DNA of 64,000 bases from Micromonospora gifhornensis (GTDB lineage: Bacteria > Actinomycetota > Actinomycetes > Mycobacteriales > Micromonosporaceae), in NCBI RefSeq assembly GCF_016863515.1, contig NZ_BOPA01000028.1:62001-126000 (forward strand), given 5' to 3'. This document shows, piece by piece, positions 33,077 through 41,780 of the stretch (its first letter is position 1; every line of letters starts with the position of its first letter). The notes under the pieces were generated by a model that worked only from the letters and a program-made list of their open reading frames with translations, did not search any database and had not been told where the DNA came from. Position numbers and translations under genes: made by a program.

Positions 33077-34285
33077 GTGGCCACCGACAGCGAGAATCTG
33101 CGCCACCGGCTGGACCGGGCGACCCGGCATCTCGATCCCCCGTACGCCGTGGTCGACCTGACCGCCTTCGATGCGAACTCCGCCGCGCTCGTCGACCGGG
33201 CCGGCGGAAAGCCCCTGCGGGTCGCCAGCAAGTCGCTGCGCAGCCGCGAGCTGATCGCCCGGGCGCTGGCCCGCCCCGGTTGGCGCGGGGTGATGGCGTT
33301 CACCCTGCCCGAGGCGATCTGGCTGGTGCGTACCGGTGTCACGGACGACGTGCTGGTGGCGTACCCCACCGTCGACAGGGGCGCGCTAACCGAACTCGCG
33401 GCCGATCCGGCCCTGGCCGCCGCCGTCACCCTGATGGTCGACGACCCCGATCAGCTGGACTTCTACGACACCGTGAAGTCGCCGCAGAGCCGGCCGGAGC
33501 TGCGGATCTGTCTCGACCTGGACGCCTCGTGGCGACTGCTGGGCGGCCGGGTGCACGTCGGCGTCCGCCGCTCACCGGTGCACAGTGCCCGGGCCGCCGG
33601 CAGGTTGGCCGCCACGATCACCGCTCGGCGCGGCTTCCGGCTGGTCGGCCTGATGTCGTACGAGGCACAGATCGCCGGGGTCGGCGACGCGCCACCCGGG
33701 CAGACGGCGCTCGGCGCGGTGATCCGGCTGGCCCAGCGCGGGTCGTACCGCGAACTGCTGGCGCGCCGCGCCGCGGCGGTGGCCGCCGTGCGCGACCACG
33801 CCGACCTGGAATTCGTCAACGGCGGCGGCACCGGCAGCGTGGCCGCAACAAGCGCCGATCCCGCGGTCACCGAGGTCACCGCGGGATCGGGGCTGTACGG
33901 GCCGACGCTGTTCGACGCCTATCGCGACTGGCGTCCCACCCCGGCGGCCTTCTTCGCCTGTGCGGTGGTCCGCCGGCCGGCACCCGGGCTCGCCACCGTG
34001 CTCGGCGGCGGCTGGATCGCCTCCGGATCGGCCAGCCGCAGCCGGCTGCCCCGACCGTGGCTGCCCACCGGACTCAAGCTGGTCGGCACCGAGGGGGCCG
34101 GCGAGGTGCAGACCCCGCTGGCCGGCCGCACGGCCGCCACGCTGCGCATCGGCGACCGGGTCTGGTTCCGCCACGCGAAGTCGGGCGAGCTGTGCGAACA
34201 CGTCAACGAACTGCACCTGGTGGACGGCGACGAGGTGGTGGCCACCGTGCCGACCTACCGAGGCGAGGGCCACGCCTTCCTGTGA
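33077..34285 (+). CDS. PLP-dependent amino acid deaminase/aldolase (alanine racemase fold)
   Basis: 402 aa protein with an N-terminal alanine-racemase-like TIM barrel. PYAVVDLTAFDANSAALVDRA starts the barrel and RVASKSLRSRELI carries the PLP-binding lysine (SK, near residue 53). The C-terminal beta domain has GDRVWFRHAKSGELCEHVNELHLV with the conserved His and Cys metal ligands of D-threonine aldolase / D-serine dehydratase-like enzymes. It is expected to cleave or deaminate a D-beta-hydroxy amino acid. GTG start at 33077 with a weak RBS. Divergent from the tmk fusion. Confidence 0.86.
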   Translation: MATDSENLRHRLDRATRHLDPPYAVVDLTAFDANSAALVDRAGGKPLRVASKSLRSRELIARALARPGWRGVMAFTLPEAIWLVRTGVTDDVLVAYPTVDRGALTELAADPALAAAVTLMVDDPDQLDFYDTVKSPQSRPELRICLDLDASWRLLGGRVHVGVRRSPVHSARAAGRLAATITARRGFRLVGLMSYEAQIAGVGDAPPGQTALGAVIRLAQRGSYRELLARRAAAVAAVRDHADLEFVNGGGTGSVAATSADPAVTEVTAGSGLYGPTLFDAYRDWRPTPAAFFACAVVRRPAPGLATVLGGGWIASGSASRSRLPRPWLPTGLKLVGTEGAGEVQTPLAGRTAATLRIGDRVWFRHAKSGELCEHVNELHLVDGDEVVATVPTYRGEGHAFL

Positions 34286-34376
34286 AACCCGCCGCCAGCC
34301 GCTGGGGTACGCACCTGACGGGTTCGGCGGGCGGAGCGGGGTGACCGCAGGGCCGCGCCGGACGGGAGGGCTGGTG

Positions 34377-35099
34377 TCAGGCGGGCTGTGCCGCGGTTTC
34401 CGCGGAATCGATGATCTGATCGTCGGCCGGCTTCGCGGGCTGCACGACCGGCCGGTGCCCGGCATCGCCCCGAGCGTCCACCTGGCGGTGCAGGTAGTCG
34501 CGGATGAGCGCCTTCGCCTCGACCAGCACCCGCTCGTCGCCGTCGGACGTACGCCGGAACGCGAGCTTGATCAGCGCGTCGGCCACCTCCACCGCGATTT
34601 CCAGATGGAATTGCAGGTCGGGCACGTCGGCGAGGCCGAAGCGCTCGGTGAGCACGCGTGCCAATTGGTCCGCGATCACCCCGTTGTTGTCGCGCTGCTC
34701 ATCGAGCAGATGCAGGTCGACCACGTCGCCGAAGTGCAAGGTACGGAATCCGGGAACAGTGCGGTGCATGGTGATGTACTCGTCGATGCCCGCGTCGACC
34801 CCGTCCCACCAGTGGGTCAGGTCGTCCGAGGCGAAGCGCTCGTCGAGCCGCTGGAGGTACGCCTCCATCGTGCGCAGCGTCAACGCCTGCACGATCGCCC
34901 GCTTGTCCGGAAAGAACTGATAGACCGACCCGATCGCCACCTCTGCCCGCTCGGCGAGCAGGGTGGTGGTCAGCCCTTCGTACCCCACCTCGTCGACGAG
35001 TTCGGCGCAAGCGTCCAGCATCCGCTGGACCCGCGCGACACTACGACCCTGCACCGGAACCCGGCGCAGCGGCCCAGTCGTGGCGGCTGAAGTGGACAC
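34377..35099 (-). CDS. TetR-family transcriptional regulator
   Basis: 240 aa one-component regulator. The HTH occupies about 20-66: RVQRMLDACAELVDEVGYEGLTT, LLAERAEVAIGSVYQFFPDKRAIV. The ligand domain (67-215) includes EAYLQRLDERFASDDLTHWW and IAVEVADALIKLAFRR. The C-terminal tail is acidic. It is divergent from the lactone-oxidase gene. Two palindromes with GAAC-NNN-GTTC cores lie next to that gene's start, so it probably represses the oxidase gene (and possibly itself). The ligand is unknown. Confidence 0.9.
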   Translation of the reverse strand: MSTSAATTGPLRRVPVQGRSVARVQRMLDACAELVDEVGYEGLTTTLLAERAEVAIGSVYQFFPDKRAIVQALTLRTMEAYLQRLDERFASDDLTHWWDGVDAGIDEYITMHRTVPGFRTLHFGDVVDLHLLDEQRDNNGVIADQLARVLTERFGLADVPDLQFHLEIAVEVADALIKLAFRRTSDGDERVLVEAKALIRDYLHRQVDARGDAGHRPVVQPAKPADDQIIDSAETAAQPA

Positions 35100-35189
35100 T
35101 CGCCACCCCCTCTCGACGGATGAACATATCTACAAGTCACCGGTTCGTGACTACCGGTACAACGAGCGAATCTCGATTGCGGTGTTTAC

Positions 35190-35225
35190 CAGGAACAACG
35201 TTCCTGATATGAACTCGGTTCATAT
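35190..35225. promoter_or_regulatory. Paired palindromic operators for the TetR regulator
   Basis: CAGGAAC-AAC-GTTCCTG at 35190-35206 and ATATGAAC-TCG-GTTCATAT at 35207-35225 are perfect inverted repeats sharing the core GAAC-3-GTTC. They abut each other, ending 18 bases before the oxidase start codon. A further half-site TGAACAT lies at 35121-35127. Direct binding by the TetR protein is inference. Confidence 0.72.
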
Positions 35226-35243
35226 CCATCTGAAGGAGCGCCG

Positions 35244-36557
35244 ATGCGGGGAAGCAGCGTCAGCGACGCCACCGCCTGGTCGAACTGGGCCGGCAACCAG
35301 CACAGCACGGCGACGGTTCTGCGCCCCACCACCGTCACCGAAGTCGTCGAGCAGGTCCGCTCCGCCGCCGAGGCCGGTGCCCGGATTCGCCCGATCGGCA
35401 GCGGCCACTCCTTCACGCCCGTCGCGGTCGGCGACGGTAGCCGGATGGACCTGGCCGGACTCGCCATCGACGTACAGGTGGACGTCGATAGGCGCCTTGT
35501 CACCGTACCGGCCGGGATGACTCTGCGGCAGCTCAACGCGCTACTGGCGAGTCACGGGTTGGCGCTGCCCAACCTCGGTGACATCGACGCGCAGACGGTG
35601 GCCGGGGCGATCTCCACCGGCACCCACGGCACCGGCGCGGCGTACGGCGGGCTGGCCACCTTCGTCGCCGCGCTGACCCTGGTCACCGGCACCGGCGAGG
35701 TGCTGCACTGCTCCGCCGACGAGCACCCCGACGTGTTCGACGCGGCCCGGATCTCGCTCGGCGCGCTCGGCGTACTGGTCGAGGTGACGCTGCGCTGCGT
35801 GGACGCCTTCGTGCTGCGGGCCCACGAACGCCCGGCCGTCCTGGACGCCGTGCTGGCCGACCTACCCGAGCTGATCGGCACCCACGATCACGTCGAGTTC
35901 TTCTGGTTCCCGTACAGCAGCCAGGCCCAGCTGAAGGTCAACGACCGGGTACCCGACGACGATCGCCCGCTGCCCCGCTGGCGCGGCTGGCTCGACGACG
36001 ACTTCCTGGCCAACACCGTCTTCGCCGGCGCCTGCCGGCTCGGCCGGGCGATGCCGGCCCTGGTCCCGACGATCAGTGCCGTCTCCGCCCGCGCGCTCAG
36101 CGAACGCATCTACACCGGCCGCTCCGACACGGTCTTCTGCACCCCGCGCCGGGTCCGCTTCGTGGAGATGGAGTACGCGCTACCGCGCGACGCCCTGCCC
36201 GAGGCGCTGGACGCCCTGCGCCGGATCATCGACCGCCTGCCGTTCCGGGTGCTCTTTCCGGTCGAGGTGCGCTTCACCGCCGCCGACCAGATCTGGCTGT
36301 CCCACTCGTACGGGCGCGAGTCGGCGTACGTCGCCCTGCACCAGTACGTCGGCATGCCCTACGAGCCGTACTTCCGCGCCTTCGAGCAGGTGGCGACCGA
36401 GCTGGGCGGCCGCCCCCACTGGGGCAAGCTCCACTGGCGCGACGCCGCCTCCCTGGCCGACGCCTACCCCCGCTGGCAGGACTTCCAGCGCATCCGCACC
36501 CATCTGGACCCCCACCACACCTTCACCACCCCCCACCTCACCACACTCCTCGGCTGA
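35244..36557 (+). CDS. FAD-linked D-arabinono-1,4-lactone oxidase-type protein
   Basis: 437 aa VAO-family flavoprotein. The FAD-binding domain (about 20-185) has RPIGSGHSFTPVA with the His that can carry the flavin, and AGAISTGTHGTGAAYGGLATFV. The ALO C-terminal domain (185-437) ends with RPHWGKLHW, the family's HWGK motif. Such enzymes oxidise aldonolactones or alditols; the Streptomyces alditol oxidase and mycobacterial relatives are near models. The start ATG at 35244 is backed by GAAGGAGC. Two TetR-type operators lie immediately before it, so it is expected to be induced by the regulator's ligand. It ends beside an inverted repeat at 36565. Confidence 0.9.
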   Translation: MRGSSVSDATAWSNWAGNQHSTATVLRPTTVTEVVEQVRSAAEAGARIRPIGSGHSFTPVAVGDGSRMDLAGLAIDVQVDVDRRLVTVPAGMTLRQLNALLASHGLALPNLGDIDAQTVAGAISTGTHGTGAAYGGLATFVAALTLVTGTGEVLHCSADEHPDVFDAARISLGALGVLVEVTLRCVDAFVLRAHERPAVLDAVLADLPELIGTHDHVEFFWFPYSSQAQLKVNDRVPDDDRPLPRWRGWLDDDFLANTVFAGACRLGRAMPALVPTISAVSARALSERIYTGRSDTVFCTPRRVRFVEMEYALPRDALPEALDALRRIIDRLPFRVLFPVEVRFTAADQIWLSHSYGRESAYVALHQYVGMPYEPYFRAFEQVATELGGRPHWGKLHWRDAASLADAYPRWQDFQRIRTHLDPHHTFTTPHLTTLLG

Positions 36558-36564
36558 ATCCGAC

Positions 36565-36606
36565 CTTGGTACGAAACGGCCCTTGGAGGGGCACTTTCGT
36601 ACCAAG
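36565..36606. terminator. Inverted repeat after the oxidase gene, copy 1
   Basis: CTTGGTACGAAA (36565-36576) pairs exactly with TTTCGTACCAAG (36595-36606). The same arms recur at 37776-37823. The loop GGCCCTTGGAGGGGCA differs little. Probably a bidirectional terminator of a dispersed family. Confidence 0.65.
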
Positions 36607-36720
36607 ATCTCGTGGCTGTCCACAGGGGCAGCGCGGCGGAGGGTGGGTGGGCAGGGTGGGGGTGTGTGGGGACAGGGTGAGCAGCGGGGTGGGAGTGGGG
36701 CCGGATGGGCGAGGCGTGGG

Positions 36721-36810
36721 CCCGGGGCGGCAGGACGCGGGGCGGCGGGGCCTGGGGCGGCGGGGCGCGGGGCGGCGGGGCCCGGAGCGGCAGGGGGCGG
36801 GGCGGCAGGA
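36721..36810. repeat. 15-bp G-rich tandem repeat, six copies
   Basis: Six successive units of the pattern CSCGGGGCGGCRGGR: for instance CGCGGGGCGGCGGGG at 36736-36750 and again at 36766-36780. Runs of four G could form G-quadruplexes. It lies within a G-rich, gene-free stretch upstream of the DUF559-like gene; in the downstream frame it would read (PGAAG/RGAAG)n but no start supports translation. Confidence 0.8.
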
Positions 36811-36837
36811 AGCAGGTGGGCGGCGGGGCGCGGGTGG

Positions 36838-37770
36838 GTGGGGGGTGGGTTGCCGGGGGATGAGGCGGGTGAGCTGACCTGGCTGTTGTTTCATCAGGAG
36901 CAGGTGCTCAGCCTCGACCAGGCCCGGCGGTACCTGTCGCCGAAGGCGATTCGGCACCGGGTCGACGTCGGCCGCTGGCAGCAGGTGCACCGGGCTGTCT
37001 ACGTCACACACAACGGGCCGATCGTGCCGGCGCAACTGCCCTGGATCGGCGTTCTCTCCGCCGGACCGGCGGCGGTGCTCGGCGGTCTGAGCGCCGCCCG
37101 TGCGTGGGGCCTGCGCAGGTACGACGACAAGTTCGTGCACATCCTGCTGCCGGCGCACCACCGGACCCGGGCCATGCCGCCCGGTGTCCGCGTACACCGC
37201 ACCACCCTGCTGCCGGCCGCGGACGTCCTCGATGTCGGGCAGCCCCGCCGGACGATGCCGGCTCGATCGTTGGTGGACGCGGCGCAGTGGGCACCGAGCG
37301 ACCAGGAAGCTCGGGCGATCATCGCCGCCGGATTCCAGCAGCGCCTCGTCGGTGGTGACGACGTACGCCAGGTGCTGGATCGCCTTCCCCGCGCCCGCCG
37401 CCGCGCCCTGATCGCGCAGACCGCCACCGATGCGGTGGGCGGTGCGCACTCCCTGCCCGAACTCGACTTCCTGCGCCTCGTCCGGCGCGCCGGGCTACCC
37501 GAGCCCACCAGACAGGCTGTCCGACACGATGCCACTGGTCGACGCCGCTACCTGGACGCCTTGTTCGAGGAGTGGCGGGTGCATGTGGAGATCGACGGCA
37601 GCCAGCACCTCGACCCGGCGACCGCCTGGGCGGACATGCGCCGACAGAACGATCTGTGGCGCAGCGGCGACCGGGTGCTCCGCTTCCCCGCCTGGGCCAT
37701 CCGCCACCACCCCGCCGACGTCATCGCCCAACTCCGCGCCGCTCTGCTCGCCGCCGGCTGGCGCCCTTGA
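36838..37770 (+). CDS. DUF559-type endonuclease-like protein
   Basis: 310 aa if GTG 36838 is used; TTG 36850 is a close alternative and the G-rich surroundings hide any RBS. The N-terminal part (LFHQEQVLSLDQARRYLSPK, HRVDVGRWQQVHRAVYV) resembles the AbiEi-type winged-helix antitoxin domain. The C-terminal part (RRRYLDALFEEWRVHVEIDG, then VLRFPAWAIRHHPADVIAQL) is the DUF559/Vsr-like nuclease core with D-E-EID. Such actinobacterial proteins are numerous and poorly studied; both toxin-antitoxin and nuclease roles have been suggested. It sits between two copies of the same inverted repeat, which may mark its insertion as a unit. Confidence 0.8.
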   Translation: MGGGLPGDEAGELTWLLFHQEQVLSLDQARRYLSPKAIRHRVDVGRWQQVHRAVYVTHNGPIVPAQLPWIGVLSAGPAAVLGGLSAARAWGLRRYDDKFVHILLPAHHRTRAMPPGVRVHRTTLLPAADVLDVGQPRRTMPARSLVDAAQWAPSDQEARAIIAAGFQQRLVGGDDVRQVLDRLPRARRRALIAQTATDAVGGAHSLPELDFLRLVRRAGLPEPTRQAVRHDATGRRRYLDALFEEWRVHVEIDGSQHLDPATAWADMRRQNDLWRSGDRVLRFPAWAIRHHPADVIAQLRAALLAAGWRP

Positions 37771-37775
37771 CGGGA

Positions 37776-37823
37776 GATCTTGGTACGAAACCGCCCTCGG
37801 GAGGGCACTTTCGTACCAAGATC
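37776..37823. terminator. Inverted repeat after the DUF559-like gene, copy 2
   Basis: GATCTTGGTACGAAA (37776-37790) pairs exactly with TTTCGTACCAAGATC (37809-37823), 15-bp stem. It lies between the convergent DUF559-like gene and topA and is almost the same as the copy at 36565. Confidence 0.7.
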
Positions 37824-37831
37824 GCCAGTGG

Positions 37832-40705
37832 TTACTCCGAGCGCGCGGAGGTGGCCTTCTTGGGGGCGGCCTTCTTGGCGGGGGTGGCCTTTGCGGCCTT
37901 CGCTGCGGTGGCCTTGGTGGCCTTGGTCGCGGTGGCCTTGGCTGTGGTCTTCTTCGCGGTGGTTTTCTTGGCTGCGGTCTTCTTTGCTGCGGTCTTCTTG
38001 GGGGCGGGGCCCTTGGCTCGCTTCTCGGCGAGCATCTCGGAGGCCTCCTCCAGGGTCAGTTCCTCCGGAGTCTGGCCGCGCCGCAGGGAGGCGTTGGTCT
38101 CCCCGTCGGTGACGTACGGGCCGAACCGGCCGTCCTTGATGACAAGCGGCTTCTCGGTCAGCGGGTCGGCACCCATCTCCCGCAGCGGTGGGGCGGCGGC
38201 CCGACGCTGACGGGTCTTCGGGGCGGCCAGCAGGGCCAGCGCCTCGTCGAGGGTGACGGTGAACATCTTGTCTTCCGAGTCCAGCGAGCGGAACTCGTCG
38301 CCCCGCTTGACGTACGGGCCGTAGCGGCCGTTGTTGGCGAACACCTCGGCACCGTCCGGTGCCACGCCGATCAGGCGCGGCAGGCTGAGCAGCTTGAGCG
38401 CCTCGTCGAGGGTGAGCGAATCAGGTGACTGCGAGCGCAGCAGGGACGACTTGCGTTCCCCGCTGGCCACGTACGGGCCGAAGCGGCCGGACTTGAGCAG
38501 GATCGGCTCCCCGGTCGCCGGGTCGTCGCCGAGCTTGCGCTCGCCCCCACCGCCGAGGAACAGCTCGTGCACCTTCTCCGGGGTCAGCTCGTCCGGCGCG
38601 AGGCCCTCGGGGATCGGTGCCCGGTCGCCCGGGGTGCCGCCCTCCTCGCCCTCCGCCTTCGGGGCCGGCTGCTCGCCGGGCAGCGCCCGCTGCAGGTACG
38701 GCCCGAACCGGCCGACCCGCACGACGACCTCACGACCTTCGTCGTCGGTGAACAGCGGGATCGAGTTGACGCTGCGCGCGTCGATGTCGCTGAGGTTCTC
38801 GGTAACCAGCTTCTTCAGCCCACCGGAGCGGGCGATGTCCTGGTCGCCGGCGCCGTTCGTGGTGCCGAAGTAGAACGCGGTGAGGAAGTCGACAGCCGCG
38901 TGGTCACCACCGGCGATCTCGTCCAGCTCGTTCTCCATGCTGGCCGTGAAGTCGTAGTCGATCAGGCGCGGGTAGTGCCGCTCCATCAGCCCGATCACCG
39001 CGAACGCCAGGAACGACGGGATCATCGCCTGGCCGCGCTTGACGACGTACCCCCGGTCCTGGATGGTCTGCATGATCGAGGCGTACGTGGACGGACGCCC
39101 GATGCCCAGCTCTTCCAGGGCCTTGACCAGCGACGCCTCCGTGTAGCGGGAGGGCGGCTGGGTGTGGTGGCCCTGGGCGGCCAGCTCGTCGGCGGTCAGC
39201 GGCTGGTCCTTGACCAGGTTGGGCAGTCGACGCTCGGCGTCCTCGGCCTCGGCGTTCTCGTCGTCGCTGGACTCGACGTACGCCCGCAGGAAGCCCGGGT
39301 CGGTGATGGTCTTGCCGGTGGCGCCGAAGTCGGCCTCCTCACCGGCGGTGGTGGTCGCCCGGATCCGCACCGAGACGCTGGAGCCGACCGCGTCGGTCAT
39401 CTGCGAGGCGATGGTGCGCCGCCAGATCAGCTCGTAGAGCTTGTACTCCTCGGCGGAGAGTTCCTTGGCCACGTCGCCCGGGGTGCGGAAGTTGTCCCCG
39501 GCCGGGCGGATCGCCTCGTGCGCCTCCTGGGCGTTCTTCACCTTGCCGGTGTAGCGGCGCGGCTCCGGCGGCACGCTGCGCTCGCCGTACAACTCGACGA
39601 TCTGCCGGCGGGCCGCCGCGATGGCGGTCTCCGACAGGTTCACCGAGTCGGTACGCATGTAGGTGATGTAGCCGTTCTCGTAGAGCCGCTGCGCGGTGCG
39701 CATCGTCTGCTGCGACGAGAACCGCAGCTTGCGGGCCGCCTCCTGCTGGAGCGTGGAGGTGATGAACGGCGCGTACGGGCGGCGACGGTAGGGCTTCTCC
39801 TCGACCCGGGTGACGGTGAACTGTCGCCCTTCGAGGCGGGCGGCCAGCCCTCGCGCTCCGCTGGAGTCCAGGTGGACGACGCCCGCCCCGGCGCGCACCT
39901 TGCCGGTGGTGGGCTCGAAGTCCTTGCCGGTGGCGATCCGGTCGCCGTTGAGCGCGACCAGGGTGGCGTTGAAGGTGCGCGGGCCCTCGCCCGCGTTCGC
40001 CACCGCCAGGGTGGCCAGGATGTCCCAGTACTCGGCGGTGCGGAAGGCCATCCGCTGCCGCTCACGCTCGACCACGATCCGGGTCGCCACGGACTGCACC
40101 CGGCCCGCCGACAGCTTCGGCATGACCTTCTTCCACAGCACCGGGGAGACCTCGTAGCCGTAGAGCCGGTCGAGGATGCGGCGGGCCTCCTGGGCGTCGA
40201 CCAGGCTGCGGTCGATCTCGCGCGGGTTGGCCACGGCCGCCTGGATGGCCGGCTTGGTGATCTCGTGGAAGACCATCCGCCGGACCGGCACCTTCGGCTT
40301 GAGGGTCTCCACCAGGTGCCAGGCGATCGCCTCGCCCTCGCGGTCCTCATCCGTGGCCAGGAAGATCTCGTCGACCTCCTTGGCCAGCTTGGTCAGCTTG
40401 CTGATCTGCTGCTTGCGGTCGGCGGAGACGACGTAGAGGGCGTGGAAGCCGTTGTCCACGTCGACGCCGAGCCGGGCCCACGGCTCGCCCTTGTACTTCG
40501 CGGGCACATCGGCGGCGTTGCGCGGCAGGTCGCGGACGTGCCCGAAGCTGGCCTCCACGACGTACCCCGGGCCCAGGTAGCCCGAGATCGTCTTGGCCTT
40601 CGCCGGCGACTCGACGATGACCAGACGGGTGGTTCCAGCGTTGCTCGGCACTTCGGTTTCGACCTCATTCCCACTCGATGGCCGCGCCTGTCCGGTTCGG
40701 GGCAC
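37832..40705 (-). CDS. topA: DNA topoisomerase I
   Basis: 957 aa type IA topoisomerase that relaxes negative supercoils. TOPRIM is at the N-terminus: RLVIVESPAKAKTI and the metal-binding ATDEDREGEAIAWH. The active-site Tyr is near residue 349 in GYITYMRTDSVN. Zinc-finger cysteines of the E. coli enzyme are absent, replaced by repeated C-terminal 'GRFGPYV' modules (TLDEALALL, GRFGPYV, GRYGPYV), as in mycobacterial TopA. The last ~60 residues are a Lys/Ala/Thr tail (KKTAAKKTTAK) that increases processivity in Streptomyces and mycobacteria. GTG 40705 is the start by position; the first ~25 residues are variable. Upstream are palindromes at 40949 and 41001. Confidence 0.95.
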   Translation of the reverse strand: MPRTGQARPSSGNEVETEVPSNAGTTRLVIVESPAKAKTISGYLGPGYVVEASFGHVRDLPRNAADVPAKYKGEPWARLGVDVDNGFHALYVVSADRKQQISKLTKLAKEVDEIFLATDEDREGEAIAWHLVETLKPKVPVRRMVFHEITKPAIQAAVANPREIDRSLVDAQEARRILDRLYGYEVSPVLWKKVMPKLSAGRVQSVATRIVVERERQRMAFRTAEYWDILATLAVANAGEGPRTFNATLVALNGDRIATGKDFEPTTGKVRAGAGVVHLDSSGARGLAARLEGRQFTVTRVEEKPYRRRPYAPFITSTLQQEAARKLRFSSQQTMRTAQRLYENGYITYMRTDSVNLSETAIAAARRQIVELYGERSVPPEPRRYTGKVKNAQEAHEAIRPAGDNFRTPGDVAKELSAEEYKLYELIWRRTIASQMTDAVGSSVSVRIRATTTAGEEADFGATGKTITDPGFLRAYVESSDDENAEAEDAERRLPNLVKDQPLTADELAAQGHHTQPPSRYTEASLVKALEELGIGRPSTYASIMQTIQDRGYVVKRGQAMIPSFLAFAVIGLMERHYPRLIDYDFTASMENELDEIAGGDHAAVDFLTAFYFGTTNGAGDQDIARSGGLKKLVTENLSDIDARSVNSIPLFTDDEGREVVVRVGRFGPYLQRALPGEQPAPKAEGEEGGTPGDRAPIPEGLAPDELTPEKVHELFLGGGGERKLGDDPATGEPILLKSGRFGPYVASGERKSSLLRSQSPDSLTLDEALKLLSLPRLIGVAPDGAEVFANNGRYGPYVKRGDEFRSLDSEDKMFTVTLDEALALLAAPKTRQRRAAAPPLREMGADPLTEKPLVIKDGRFGPYVTDGETNASLRRGQTPEELTLEEASEMLAEKRAKGPAPKKTAAKKTAAKKTTAKKTTAKATATKATKATAAKAAKATPAKKAAPKKATSARSE

Positions 40706-41027
40706 GCTCGACCCCCCGATACCCGGCGGTCCGGATGTCCAACGTAACGCGCCGTCCGTGTTTCGGGTTTCGCGGGCGGCAATCCGCTACGGACGATCCA
40801 TGCTCACGCCGAACGGCGTCACCGTACACCCTGGGTAGGGTCTAAAGCGTGCCACTGTGACCATGGCAGCCCCTCGGTGGAGGTGGAACCCGGCCGTTTC
40901 TCCCGGTGTGCGCTGACGCCCGGCTGTCCCAGATCGGACAGCTGTCGCCCGCCCGGTCCGGACCGGGCGGACTTCGAGAAGCCGGTCAGGCCCGGGACGT
41001 TGGGTCCCGGCCGGGACCCACGGACGG
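40706..41027. other. Gene-free stretch upstream of topA with palindromes
   Basis: 322 bases without a supportable gene. They hold the topA promoter region and the 3' end of the preceding gene. Palindromes: CTGTCC-CAGATC-GGACAG near 40924, the 22-bp dyad at 40949-40970, and the 20-bp dyad at 41001-41020. No promoter boxes can be read with confidence. Confidence 0.5.
40949..41020 (-). terminator. Two perfect palindromes after the 41028 gene
   Basis: CCGCCCGGTCC-GGACCGGGCGG (40949-40970) and TGGGTCCCGG-CCGGGACCCA (41001-41020) are perfect dyads. The second lies 8 bases after the end of the minus-strand 41028 gene, consistent with termination before topA. Having two in tandem is uncommon. Confidence 0.6.
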
Positions 41028-41780
41028 TCAGTCGCGGACCGGCCAGGCGCCGGGCGGCGCGGCGGGTGGAGGTTCGCCGACCAGTTCCGCCAGCCGCAGC
41101 ACCCGGCGTCGACCGCTGATCCGGTACGCGGGACCGCCCGCGCCCGGTTCGACAAGTTCGCCGACCAGCCCGGCCGCGATCAGGGCCGCCCCGACCACCG
41201 ACCAGCGGCCCGGATCGACGCCCCCGAGGTGCAGCAGGATCTCCGGCGGGTCGACCACCCCGGCCGCGGCGAGCCAGAGCCGCAGCCGCCGGCCGTCCAA
41301 CTGGAAGCCGGCCGGTGGCTGCTGCGTCGGGCCGCGCAGCCATGCCGCCGCGAGCGGCACGATCGCCCGGGTGTACGCGGTCCGCACGGCGTACCGCTGG
41401 TCCTCGGTCGGCGTCCAGGTGGCCCGGACCCCGCGCTGGGCCAGTTCGGCGACGAGCACGTGCACCCGCCACCCGGCGTCCACCACCACCGACAACCGGG
41501 CGGTACCGCCCATCCGGTGCACCTCGCCGGGCCCGGCGAGCAGGCCGGCGAGGTCGGCGACCGAGGGTTCGGCGGTCTCCGCCCCGAAGAAGACCAGTTG
41601 CCGGTCCCCCACCGGCGTCTCCCGGGTCCGTGTCTCCTCGGCCGGCGTCTCCTCGTCCGGATCGGCAGCGACCGCCCGTGCGCGGGTTCGCCGGGCGGTC
41701 GGTGGTGCCGCAGCAGGCAGCGGGAAGGACATCGGCAGCGGTTGCGCCGCCGATGTCTCACCGGAGCCGCTCAATGGCAT
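41028..41780 (-). CDS. Conserved actinobacterial hypothetical protein
   Basis: 250 aa, no signal peptide or membrane helix. The N-terminal 55 residues are Pro/Ala/Glu-rich and probably disordered. The folded part has VHRMGGTARLSVVVDAGWRVHVLVAELAQ (in pieces), AVRTAYTRAIVPLAAAWLRG, FQLDGRRLRLWLAAAGV and the ending YRISGRRRVLRLAELVG. I do not recognise the family. Gene position between topA and hppA, in a block conserved among actinobacteria, suggests a housekeeping role. It overlaps the upstream lipoprotein gene by 10 bases, so the two are co-translated. Confidence 0.7.
   Translation of the reverse strand: MPLSGSGETSAAQPLPMSFPLPAAAPPTARRTRARAVAADPDEETPAEETRTRETPVGDRQLVFFGAETAEPSVADLAGLLAGPGEVHRMGGTARLSVVVDAGWRVHVLVAELAQRGVRATWTPTEDQRYAVRTAYTRAIVPLAAAWLRGPTQQPPAGFQLDGRRLRLWLAAAGVVDPPEILLHLGGVDPGRWSVVGAALIAAGLVGELVEPGAGGPAYRISGRRRVLRLAELVGEPPPAAPPGAWPVRD

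Noticed and set aside
38567..40747. 726-aa plus-strand open frame across topA
   Set aside because: Shadow of topA in the opposite strand; composition is the reverse complement pattern of a GC-rich gene.
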